Positions 22,358-32,845 of a stretch of DNA of 64,000 bases are shown here, piece after piece. How positions within the stretch are numbered: position 1 is the stretch's first letter; every line of letters begins with the position of its first letter. Location of the stretch: the NCBI GenBank assembly GCA_032622095.1, contig CP136061.1, forward strand, positions 213,000,373-213,064,372, in the 5' to 3' direction. The translations under genes were made by a program, and so were the position numbers. The notes beneath the pieces are model-generated. The model was not told the origin of the DNA. It saw nothing but the letters and a program-made list of their open reading frames with translations, and did no database searches. Source of the DNA: Siphonodentalium dalli. Lineage: Eukaryota > Mollusca > Scaphopoda > Gadilida > Siphonodentaliidae.

Positions 22358-24897
22358 CAGTCAGATGCTCGTAGCCCGTTTATATATAACCATGGGTATA
22401 TGCGAAAAATACACGACGAAAACACAATCCACAGTTTGGATCGATAAGTCTTGCCCTGTGTATTTTGATATTGAATTTTTTGACAATCGGTCTTCCGTAT
22501 CATTTCTACAACACAATTATCGTCTTACTTGCAGCACGACTTTATCGTGTGATCGTCACGGAAGCGTTTTATTTCAGAGTATGGTTAATACATTGCCGCC
22601 GGTGATGTGTATTCTCGGATAAGAAACAAATAAGCCTGTGCCGAGGGCAGAAACTAAAGTTGCGAGAGGCACCCCTGGTTGAGTGTGGGATATTTGGCAC
22701 CCGAGACTTGGTTAGAGGGTTTTCGTTGGGGTGGTCTCCACCTTGGAATTTCCAACTGCACCCCACCCCATTGAACCACACCAAACTCATAAGTTTGCGT
22801 AAATCAATTTGCACCCCCCCCCCCCCCTTTGATTTTTTCCAAATGTTCCCTCACAGACTACCAAATGGTAGACTATTCCAAATGAACCAGTAATATTGTG
22901 ACCACTTGTCGTGCGGGGGGGGGGGGGTGAAAAAGATGGTTCGGCCCAGTATGAGATTAAAACATCTTGACATCTAGTGGTAAAACACCACACAAATTTA
23001 CACCCGATCTATTTTTTCTTAAATTAATTAGCGAGTAACTACTGGCAAGGACACAGAACACACGGGTCGGTCGATGGTTAGGCCCGATGTGAGAACATTT
23101 TTGAAATATGAACATGAAAATTTGACAATTAGACCGGCCTCAAGTTTTCCAATTCTGGGAAATTATTAACCTGACACTCACCCATAGGTTTCAAAATTGC
23201 CAACTGATGGCCATTTGAGTCCATAATTTTGCAAATGAAAGGGAAATAAGCAAATGTTGGTCTAAAAACAACGAATTCGTCACTAAGAAAGTGTTGGAAA
23301 ATCAAACTACGAGAACAATTTCAACCTAATTTTGGTATGAATTTTCCAATTAATTTTGCTCGGGGTATTAGGTATGACTACAATTGGGGGTAAGACCCCT
23401 GCATAACCACCCCTGTCGACAAGTCCCTACTTGACACCCCATTCTAAATAATCGAAACTAAGTTATGTTGGGTGACACCGGGGGGGGGGGTAAGGGGCTA
23501 CATCCCAGCCCTGTCGGGGAGTCATAGCCATCCCCCGTCGGTGAGTTATGTAATTGTCACCCCCTTGAATCAGAATCACCACAAACACAAATTCCATTTG
23601 CACCATCCCCCTTACATCAGTGCTCACGCCTAATATCCTATATATATATTTAAAAAAACCTATATTCCAGGTTTGAAAATTCAGATAGTTTAACCTCAAC
23701 AATTGCATAAATCATAACATCTAATGGTCTAACTCCAGACAAATGCCCACGGCTACGGGCAAGAGGCGGGGACACACCGGGTTGACCATGGTTCTTCGGC
23801 CCGGTGTGAGAAAATTTTTAAAACTATAAAAGAAAATATTAAATCCTAGCATGCATCTAGACTGGCCTCAACTGAACCTTTCCTGGTGTTGGAAATTTCA
23901 AACCTCATACTCCCCCTCAGGTTGGAAAACTCTCCAACTGATGACTATTTCAGTCCACAAGTTTGACCAAATGAAGTAAAATATTGTTTTGCAGTTTTGT
24001 ATTGGCCACGGGGGAATGAATGGACAATGACAACGATAGTCGGCAAATTTGTTTTAATCTGAACAAGAAAATCTCAAAATCCTAGCATCTAGACTAGCCT
24101 CAAACCTTCCTAGAGTTTGGACATTTCAAACCTGACACCCCCACTTCGGTTGGAAAAATTCAACTGATGACAATTCCAATGACAATATTTACCAAATGCA
24201 TGACAATATTGTTTTCTTAAATTAACTAGCAGTTTTTTGACTGGCCACGGGGGAGGGACCAGGACACAAACTGTCCAAGTGTTGGAAATTTCCAACCTGT
24301 CACCCTCCTAAGGTTGGAAATTTCCGACTGATGACCATTTCAGTCCAAAATATTTACCAAAAATAGGAAAATATGCAAATAAATTGTTTGAAAATCAAAC
24401 CACAAGAACATTTTCAACTTAATGTTGGTGTGAAATTTCCAACTAATGTTTTGGCAGGTATGAAATTTCCAACTGTTGAACATTTTGACCAAAGTTGGGG
24501 GGTGTGAGACATCCCAACCCCCACCCCTGTCGCCACGTCTCTGTCTATATCATATAAATACTTTTTCTAAAAACCCTTAAACCAACTCGACGTGCGATTT
24601 CCCTGCGCTCCTGTTGCGCAAATTATAGTATAAACAGTGCATCTATTTCAGACAAAGTTCAAACAGTAAATGTGACCAGACAAGACATAGAAACCGCTAA
24701 TCTCATATTACCAATCTGACAACACCAGTCGAACATGATTACCTTTCAAAGCAATAACACCGGGCACCATGTTACGGACAACCACAGGAACGCACACCAT
24801 GGATAAATACACGGTGGAAAGAACGGCGTTTTTTTTGTACGGTTATATCTGGCATATACCCATGGTTATATATAAACGGGCTACGAGCATCTGACTG
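22358..24897. mobile_element. 2.54-kb non-autonomous DNA transposon inserted in the TIR exon
   Basis: Perfect 46-bp terminal inverted repeats starting CAGTCAGATGCTCGTAGCCC, at 22358-22403 and 24852-24897. The flanking direct repeat is CAG (22355-22357 and 24898-24900), a 3-bp target duplication as in CACTA- or Harbinger-like elements; the superfamily is not fixed. There is no transposase. The interior is a degenerate array of segments with GGAAATTTCCAAC and CAACTGATGACCATTTCAG, and G and C homopolymers at 22807-22822, 22914-22927 and 23480-23490. Confidence 0.85.
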
Positions 24898-24982
24898 CAG
24901 GAGTTCGCGATGCAATTGTATAACAGGATTAACCCAGAATTACAAAAGTTGATGGGAACTGAAAATGACGTTCTGTACAATA

Positions 24983-25441
24983 ACCCTTTACCCAACAGAA
25001 CGGCCCTGTGCCAATGCATTCTCTTATATATGCGAGTCGACCATAGGTCGCCTCGCATATATAAGAGAATGCATCGGCTTAACACATATTAAAAATGATA
25101 AAATTGTCAAAGAATGTAGAAAAATATTATAAAAATTGTTAAAAAATGTAAGAAAAAAATATAAAATTGTTCAAGAATGTAAGAAAAAATGGTAAAAAGT
25201 GTTAAAAAAAGAATTTTTTTAGGCCAATGCATTCTCTTATATATGCGAGGAGACCTATGGTCGACTCGCATATATAAGAGAATGCATTGGCACAGGGCAT
25301 AACTGTAACCATCACAATGTGGTCAATGAACCGGTTCCAATGATATCCATATTTGTATGGTTTTATTGAGACAGACCGAAGATATTTTAGGCTGTTGAAG
25401 CTGTATTTGGGAGTTTTTGGCCGTTTTGTTGGGTAAAGGGT
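24983..25441. mobile_element. 459-bp MITE inserted in the TIR exon, TA target
   Basis: Ends are ACCCTTTACCCAACA and its inverse (GGGTAAAGGGT), flanked by TA at 24981-24982 and 25442-25443. Each end is followed inward by a hairpin built from AATGCATTCTCTTATATATG and its complement (25013-25077 and 25226-25293). The core is AT-rich. A 5'-truncated copy is at 37794-38158 and a fragment at 26519-26668. Confidence 0.85.
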
Positions 25442-25933
25442 TAACGACAAACATATCCGGGTTCCTGGCGAAATCGACGAGGAGATTGTCCGCGCGGTCC
25501 GTTTATGTCGCGGTACACTGGCAATCATCAGCACACATTTCATAAACAGCACTTGGGCTAATTTAGAGACGTGCCTCACATGGGCCGAGAGGAAACCATT
25601 GATACCGCTGTATACGCATAATATGAAGAGGTGCATTAGGACGAATGGCCCCTTATACGTGTACATAGTGAAAATCTGAAATTATTTTCAGAAACCCTTC
25701 ACTTAACTATGTCTAATTATTTCAATTGGTTAATCTACTTCTGGATATATACAATTATCCTCTACATTTGCTACTCATATGTAAAATCTACAGACTATTA
25801 GTAATAGATAATGAGAAACCAAGGGAACTTTTCTCAGTCTTTCACTTTCACTTTAATTTAACTCAACCTTCAAATTATTAATTGTTACATTTGTTTCAGG
25901 TTTTAACATTATCCAAATGCATTTTATAAATAG

Positions 25934-26083
25934 AGGATCTCACATGAGTTCCTATTTTATACGGAATTTATCAACCGAGTTCACTAAATTCGATTTGAGC
26001 CGAGGTTTATCGAGGCTCAAATAGAATTTAGAGGACGAGGTTGATAAATTACGTATACAATAGGACGAGTGTGAGATACCTTT
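25934..26083. repeat. fold-back hairpin (small MITE-like)
   Basis: The arms pair through GATCTCACA, CCTATTTTATACG/CGTATACAATAGG, AATTTATCAACC and GATTTGAGCC around a short loop. No target duplication recognised. Confidence 0.65.
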
Positions 26084-26518
26084 TATCACATGATCAAATA
26101 AACCCGAAGAAACGCGAAATATTCATCGAAAACAACAATCATAAACTACAGCGATCGCAAGTTATCTGAAGAACGCCGTGACGTCATCGCACGCGCTGAT
26201 ATTAAACGTGTCTATTACCGATAATTATGAAACTGCTTTTATGGCCAAATTATGTGATAAATGTAGGCCTATATATGTTCACTATATATATATGTTCACT
26301 ATATAATTTATACTCTTACTTGTTATGTTGAGATGACCATTGTTAATTGTTTTATATACGATCTCATATCCTGCTAGGGGTCGAAAAGATTCGAATAAAT
26401 TCTATACTATTCTACGCGGGCACCGATAACCTATAGCTAATTAATAAATGCTCGAACATGACTTGGAATTGTATAACATATATTTTTCCCGTCCGATTTC
26501 TGGTTTCTCGATATCAGG

Positions 26519-26668
26519 TCATTATGTCAATGTGTAAAATGGGTGAAATTATAAAATTGTTAAAGAATACAATAAAAATTGTAAAAAATTGTTAGGCCAA
26601 TGCATTCTCTTATATATGCGAGGCGACCTATGGTCGACTCGCATATATAAGAGAATGCATTGGCACAG
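26519..26668. repeat. fragment of the TA-type hairpin MITE
   Basis: Contains the AT-rich core and one complete hairpin (GCATTCTCTTATATATGCGA and inverse) of the element at 24983-25441, but no terminal ACCCTTTACCC. Confidence 0.75.
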
Positions 26669-26858
26669 GGTAAAAAAAATCCCGACTTACGACTGGATTT
26701 GATATGGCGGGTCACATATTATGATGCAACTCGCTCCCCTGTGAATTATTCAGATTCGCACTTCTTCCTTGCCAGCTTCTACACCAAAATAAAAAATATA
26801 TGACCGAGAGAGTCGATTGAAATCTGGTTGTATACATGTATGTGTCATCCCTATATAG

Positions 26859-28991
26859 GGGGGCTGTGCCCATGTGACTACCGAAACGAGCCTGCTGGCA
26901 CACAGAACATCTGCTTTAAAGTTGTTCTTGCTTCGCTCAGTCATGGCGACGCACGCATATCATGTGGATCTGAGGGAGGTCATTTGCTGAGGATCAAGGA
27001 CATGGAAATATGGGACAAGATGGCGGCTGTTGTGCAAGAAACAGGTCTGGATATAGATAATGCGCGATGCATATATAATTAAAACGATACGCTCGTATAC
27101 CGTGAAACTGAGACATGACTAAAACATTTGAAGTTTCTACTTTAAGGTATAGTTTCAGATATAACGCGGTCAAACCTAGCATTTTGGTTCAGCACTTCAG
27201 TACTTCAGTTCCAGTCAAAAGAAGTGGTATATTAAGCGCGCTATTTCCCCGCCCAATGTTACAATAATATTGCAAGTGGAAACGCTTATAAGCGCCGCTT
27301 GCGATATTTTGGCAATATTTTGCGCTCAATATTGCAATATTTCGCACTTAATATTGCGACATCGCGAGCTTAATATTGAGACTGTCATCTTGCGCTCAAA
27401 AATGTGAAATTTTGCGCAAATTATTGCTTCTTCTATTGAAAAAAATAATTATGAATAAATTGTACATTGTACCCCCCCCCCCCCCCCCCATTCTAAAATT
27501 CGTTTCGTGGTTTTATGAAATATGGCAGAAATATATATTTCAGGGAAATCTATACTAATAAAACTCAATGGTGTAGGTTTGTCTGGTGACCAAACGGCTG
27601 GAGCATCGTACATGAATTTTTTTATATATAGGGATAAATGGACCCGAGGATAGATTCCAATGACAGCACATGATTTAAAGGGGCACCCACAGCTCACAGG
27701 ATTGACTGGAACGTGTCAGCTCTTAGCTAAACGAGGAACCGGAGTCAAGAGAACCTAATTTTAGAACCAGAATCTCAAGAACCTCATTCGTGGTTCTTTG
27801 TGGCAAATAATTTCGATTCCCGTCAATTTTCTAACTTTATACCAAAAATTCCAACAGTTATACTGTCGACTTTATAAGCAGATGATCATATTCAGCCACT
27901 ATATATAGCCCTGTGGGTGCGATTAATATCCAAATCAAGAAAATTGCCCCAAAAAATTTGTCAGTGTATATATATTGTGCACGTTAACGTATACGTTCTT
28001 TTTGAAAAACAAACGTTGAATAATTCGAAGCTCCGAACATATTATTGGTGTTTCTGAATCTGACGGTCATCTTGTATTGGACGGAAGTAGTTGTGAGAAC
28101 TTCAAACCTCGTACTGCAAGCACAAAGATGCCATAACATCCAACATGCATGGTGGTAAAATTCGCGGCTAATGTTAGTTGTCGAACTATAAACTGCTGGT
28201 TAAAGGCCCACTTAATTTTCGAACCCCCAGATCACATTATATAAAATATATGCCACATTATATAACATTTGAAAGAGGAAGTTCCAGAACATTGTATTAG
28301 CAACTTATCCGGTGTAATCAACTGTGAACATGTTGTTTTTGTTGAGATACCGACATGTGCTGCGCTTAAGTTTCATCAGGACTTTTGCAAAATCTATTAG
28401 TTTTAACGGAAAGGGAATAACTCTCTATATAAGTTTGAACTATGTTGCATTCTGTGAACGAGACGGGGGGAAATGTTTTTATGATTTCTTGCAGCTATTT
28501 TTTATTAATCCAAAACGGCGATGAATTGTTACTTTATTTGTGTTGTGAATAGTTTGCCACGAGTTAAATTGTAAATAATATTCACTGTCAAGTAGGAAGA
28601 CGATGCCAACCATTCCTCGTTTTTTTTAGAAATAGAGTATAGCTCTCTATACCGGGTGATATTTTCCAAACAATCATATAAATTATATAGTATATTGATG
28701 TTTGGCGTCTGAAGTTTGGCATTCTCCAAAATAAAATTCACAATAATTGCACAATTATTTGCAGCTTACGCATCACAGAAAGGATTTTGGGTAGATGGTT
28801 CTGAAGAGGGTCACTTGAATATTTGGCAATACTCGGATTCAACGATGATCACATGGGTGTATTGGTATCCAATGCAGCCAGATCTCACTGGACCCGATGA
28901 ATGCATGGCAATGTGGCGACCATTCGACTTGAAGATCAGCGATGGCCCATGCAACGCCAGAGACGGTTACATTTGCCAAGTTGACATGTAA
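26859..28991 (+). CDS. C-type lectin domain, two exons (5' end missing)
   Basis: Carbohydrate- or ligand-binding C-type lectin fold, normally extracellular. Exon 26859-27044 follows an acceptor-like CTATATAG and reads CPCDYRNEPAGTQNICFK, then DARISCGSEGGHLLRIKDME, the usual first half with the first conserved cysteine. Exon 28765-28991 follows TTATTTGCAG and reads FWVDGSEEGHLNIW, then MQPDLTGPDECMAMW and GPCNARDGYICQ, ending VDM and TAA. Donor ACAG|GTCT (27045) and the acceptor agree in phase (phase 1), supporting a real intron of 1720 bp. The QPD triplet is the galactose-type calcium-site motif; the usual WND is replaced by ISD before GPC, so calcium binding is uncertain. The first exon also starts in phase 1, so a signal-peptide or anchor exon should lie upstream; none is identified. 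No frame damage is seen. Confidence 0.8.
27240..27430. repeat. degenerate AATATTGCG periodic repeat in the lectin intron
   Basis: A series of related segments such as TTGCGATATTTTGGCAATATT, CGCTCAATATTGCAATATTT and CGCACTTAATATTGCGAC, spaced about 20 bases, each nearly self-complementary. Confidence 0.6.
28202..28525. repeat. truncated copy of the AGGCCCA MITE in the lectin intron
   Basis: Starts AAAGGCCCACTTAATTTTCG, continues as the right part of 31722-32211 in reverse complement, then departs. Only one terminus is present. Confidence 0.6.
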
Positions 28992-29788
28992 ATAGAGAAA
29001 CAAACAACTGGTGGAAACAATGTCCGGCGTGTTTTGAGAGCACCAGCAATTCGTTAACTGTCATCATATATAGTTACAAACTTCTGGAAAATTCACGTTA
29101 GCGTTGGTTATCCAAGTAAATATATATATGCATACCAAACTCCATGCAGCGCCCTCTGTCATCACTGCCACAAACTCAGTGCAGCGCCCTTTCCGTTATC
29201 TCTGCGATAGAACGCTGCCGGAAGGATGGTATTTTTACGTATCGTCGGATTCGTCGGAACTATATTTAGTCACTTTTATCTTATATTTTGAGCACCAAAA
29301 GTTTGCAATAATGGTAATTATTTCGGTATTGATAAGAACAATATGAACTGAGCCAGGCATATATAGACAACTTTAATCCTAAAACAAATGAACTAAGATC
29401 ATGTCAGAAATCCTTACTAAATGTCCTTGTGGCAGTGGTATCTCAGCGGAGCGATGGGAGATAACTCTGCCTGGAGTTTGCATTCATATATGAACGTGGC
29501 GACAGGACGTTATGGTGTCTGATCACCCCAATTCAATTCTCTATTCACTCTTCCGCTTGTAAATAAATTCGACAAGCCGAGTAAGTCAAAAATAACAATA
29601 GAGTATATTATATGGAGCATATACACTGTACGACGATGACAATCATTAAATAAATACAACATAATGTACATATCGTATTGCTTTGTCTTGGCGGTGAACA
29701 CGTTAATTGTCCTAGATTTCTGATAAAATCACACAATTTCAGCGTTTTTGGATATGATGTGTCAAGTTATGAGCACTTGCTAAAGGGG
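28992..29788. other. intergenic, nothing recognised
   Basis: Includes the lectin 3' flank. No exon or element structure that I can support. Confidence 0.5.
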
Positions 29789-29790
29789 TA

Positions 29791-30128
29791 CTGTATACAC
29801 TAAATCCGGACATTTATGGGACCATCTCCTTTTGTATACCAAACAGAATATGTGCAACAAATGAATGAATTTGAGCCTTGGATTGGTGCAAAATACACTC
29901 ATGTGCTCTATGATCGATACAAACAACATGGTAACTATAATAGAAATGAATAAATGGCTGGAGTCATAAATTCATTTTCATAAAAATGACCATGTTGTTT
30001 GCATCGTTCATATAACACATGGGTGTATTTTGCGCTAACACATCGCTCAAATCCATTCATTTGATGAATATATTCTGTTGAATATAAAAGGATATGGTCC
30101 TATAAATGGACGGATTTAGTGTACAGTA
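29791..30128. mobile_element. MITE with about 48-bp terminal inverted repeats
   Basis: Left end CTGTATACACTAAATCCGGA and inverted right end CTGTACACTAAATCCGTCCA continue to pair through GGACCAT and TCCTTTT. The elements on both sides read TA next to CTG, which suits a TA target duplication of the mariner type. Confidence 0.75.
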
Positions 30129-30167
30129 CTGGAGAGTTTGGCAGGAAATATTCAAGAAATGGTGTAG

Positions 30168-30225
30168 TTGTTGGAATCTGATGATATGGGGACCATTGGA
30201 TCGTATTATGTACCTTTAAACGGTT
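30168..30225. repeat. end fragment of the TTAA-type MITE
   Basis: GTTGTTGGAATCTGATGATA and GTACCTTTAA match the right end of 42033-42470. Confidence 0.55.
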
Positions 30226-30639
30226 TTAAAGAAAATTTCCATTTGCTGCACCACACATGCATGGATGTATACATGGATACCATGTGCTGGATATATATAT
30301 TAGACAAAACATGCATGGCTCTATATTCGCCTTGAAATGCAGATATTTATACGAGTTTTACTAAAATTGTTGACTTTAGGAATAGGATTTCACAGGTATT
30401 ATAGGTACAGTATATTGATCTAATATTCGATTTCGTGTCCACTTAAAGTCGGTCAGGTGAACGGCTAAATGTTTAGCCGACCCAAACACCATCGATTTGG
30501 TTTTCGATGTGTTTACCCTCAATCACCATAACGAACAATAATCCGAAAAGTTTTTCATATTTCTTCTCATCTCTTTCATTGATTCTGCAAGAATGGCGGT
30601 GTAATCTGCGTTAACAAAATTATTTCTTTAATGACCAGC

Positions 30640-30825
30640 TGTATAAGTTACGTACCCCACACCACCAGACAACCCGGATTTAGGAAAGATTTTTCAACAA
30701 TGATGGACCACGTATATGACTTTCCGTTTCCAGGGCATAGATTGGTAACTTCGGGTATAACAGGTCGATGTCTCAAATTTATAATGAATATTCATGGTAG
30801 TCGTGTCAATGAAGTCCTTTATTAG
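30640..30825 (+). pseudogene. LINE reverse transcriptase fragment (copy 3)
   Basis: The peptide QPGFRKDFSTMMDHVY matches the Q.GFR...ST.DH motif of LINE reverse transcriptases. It then jumps to HRLVTSGITGRCLKFIMNIH, which aligns with TSGINGRCIRLIKNMY of the copy at 10615-12843. The intervening catalytic block is deleted. Confidence 0.65.
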
Positions 30826-30969
30826 AGTCGGTAGCAACATTTCAGACACACTTAAGTGTCACTCTGGCATTTAAATTTCAGTGAGAAACTTATCATAATT
30901 TTTATTTTCGCTATATCTCAACAACCTTGCCTGGTTTCTATATATAGATAAGCCAATCACACCGAGGCC

Positions 30970-30995
30970 TATATATATATATATATATATATATA
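30970..30995. repeat. (TA)n microsatellite
   Basis: Thirteen consecutive AT/TA dinucleotides. Confidence 0.9.
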
Positions 30996-31721
30996 GTAGA
31001 ACACATGTAGCATTCAAAATGTTCTTTCAAATGAACTCAATGTGTATATATACCAAGTTACGTATACGCCGTACACGTGGCCTAAATACCGATCGGCGAG
31101 CTCAATACCTGTACCGGAAATATTCATCTCATTAACCGATTACACATACAGCGCCAATCCTCTCGTCTGCTCATAAAACACTTATATATTGATCTGGCGG
31201 CCGCTGAACTCCGATTTTATTATATGGATATAAAAACCCATGGCATATAAAAACCCATATTGAGAAACACGCATACCAACTTTAGCTCCGATTATATAAT
31301 CCAAACCAGTGTTATCGGTTTGCCAAACTGTTATCAAACCATGCAATTTCTAAGTCGAAATGGAAAGGGAATCACTGAAGTAAATGACGGTTTTTCATGG
31401 ACGACAGTTTCATAGTGGTAACGTTCTAACCAAATTCACAGAATTGAAGCCTGTGGGTCACCCCAGTGATGTTTACCCAGCTAGATTGACACCAGGTGAT
31501 CATAAAAAATACAAGAAAAACTACAGGTCTCAGGTTATCTTTTTTCAAAATAATACCCCATGCAGGTGCACGACAAGGCTATCCGCAGCAAAATGTTACA
31601 TGGAAAACAAAACCCAGAAGTACCGCAGCTATAGTTAAAAAATCCATTCCCCCGTTAATACACCAGTTTAAATTATTTATATATGATGTACATATCAAAT
31701 AAACAAGATTACATCCATTAA

Positions 31722-32211
31722 AGGCCCATTTAATTTTCGAGTCGCCGATTATTTGTTCTATAGTGCCTTGATATACGGTTTAATAACACTCAATGTCACA
31801 AAATATGAATGAAATAACATAATTCATCACCATTTGGAACGTCTGTGTCCCAAAAGGATCAGGATTCAGAGGGCGCCCATGGAGTAATAGAAAATAACTG
31901 AAATCATAAAAACATTTCCCCCCGTTGTGGCTCACAGAATGCAACAAAATTCAAACTATAGTTCATTGTCAATGGAAGGGGAATAACTCTATCTAAATAT
32001 ATAGAGTTATCCCTTTCCATTGAAAATAATAGAAACTTGAGCACAGAAAATCAACAAACAAAAAAAAAAAAAAAAAACTAGTTCACAGTTTATTACATCG
32101 AATAAGTTGAAAATACAATGTTTTGGACCATACCTCAAGATTTCAAATGGTATATAATACGGCATATATTTTATATGATGGGATTTGGGGGTTCAAAAAT
32201 TAAGTGGGCCT
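31722..32211. mobile_element. AGGCCCA MITE, 490 bp
   Basis: Terminal inverted repeats AGGCCCATTTAATTTTCGA and AGGCCCACTTAATTTTTGA. The interior holds a near-perfect palindrome, GGAATAACTCTATCTAAATA with its inverse, at 31975-32025, and a poly-A run at 32060-32077. The target duplication is unclear. Confidence 0.75.
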
Positions 32212-32845
32212 AGCTATTACACAATTACCTGAAATGTCTATCAACTTACGCCCCGAAGGAAGGAATTTTGACAGGAAAGTTTGCCACTAACCCTTGGGTT
32301 GTTGCCCATGGTATGGTTCTCTATCGTGCACACAATGTCATGTCTGCACACGGGATTTCGACCACTTACGATGAATGAACTCAGTGATCAAACCAGTCGC
32401 GACCTGATTTCCATTCTGTCCTAAGTGACATGTTGGTACGAAACGTCCGTATGGGTATCGTTGGAATCGCCATCAAATTCCGCGTCTAATGGTACCGGCC
32501 CCTGAGCGGTATCTGGGTTTTTTTCGCGGTGATATTAGCTATTCTTTTCTGTCCGTTCTGCATAAAAACACTATTTCTTAGAACCAGTATGTCCTATAAA
32601 TAAAACATACTTATAAAGCCAGTTATATCCTGTCATTTAAAAACAAAGATGAATTCTATCTTGAGTTTCAGACACAACAGATAATTATTCAGATCGATGT
32701 TGTTCTATGTGCAGTTCGGCTTTACGAACTGTCACTTACTACAGGATGGAACTGAAATATTTTGCTAAATTCTCTCACATCGAACAGGTTGCAACTCAAG
32801 TTGCGATCGAACAGAGAAACCTTTTCCCGCGAAAAGAACACACGT
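32212..32845. other. intergenic, nothing recognised
   Basis: Part of 32250-32500 is less AT-rich, but no frame on either strand matches a family I know. Confidence 0.45.

Larger units (their letters stand above)
20585..25679 (+). pseudogene. Toll-like receptor pseudogene (LRR-TM-TIR), split by two transposons
   Basis: Cell-surface pattern-recognition receptor of the Toll type. The ATG at 20585 (MEFKPIYSG) is followed by a signal peptide (NVLFIVVVLLVFS), an LRR N-terminal cap (CPESCTC) and leucine-rich repeats such as LEVVDLSYNHLGNLP and VRLVDLSGNKIRIL. A C-terminal cap (CCDHVAFIKQLWGI to IGLTC) and a membrane helix (about 22170-22245) come next. The TIR domain starts with EDRIFVAYCAKDQ at 22319-22357. 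The frame is then interrupted by a 2540-bp element, resumes at 24901 with EFAMQLYNRINPEL, is interrupted again by a 459-bp element, and resumes at 25444. It goes on with RVPGEIDEEIVRAV (box 2 region) and FINSTWANLETCL to TGA 25677-25679. Both insertions fall between or within codons so that removing element plus one target duplicate leaves the frame open. Two frameshifts, near 21080 and 21740, also break the ectodomain. A box 3 FW is not seen. Confidence 0.88.

Noticed and set aside
22358-25441. The two insertions in the Toll-like receptor as genuine introns
   Set aside because: Neither has GT...AG at its boundaries; both show inverted repeats and target duplications instead.
24983-26668. CRISPR array from the repeated 24-bp hairpins
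   Set aside because: Only paired inverted copies inside a MITE family, with no regular spacers, in a eukaryotic genome.
13915-28991. Joining the signal-anchor exon (14068) to the lectin exon (26859), both phase 1
   Set aside because: Phase match alone is one chance in three; 12.8 kb and a receptor pseudogene lie between, and no other evidence links them.
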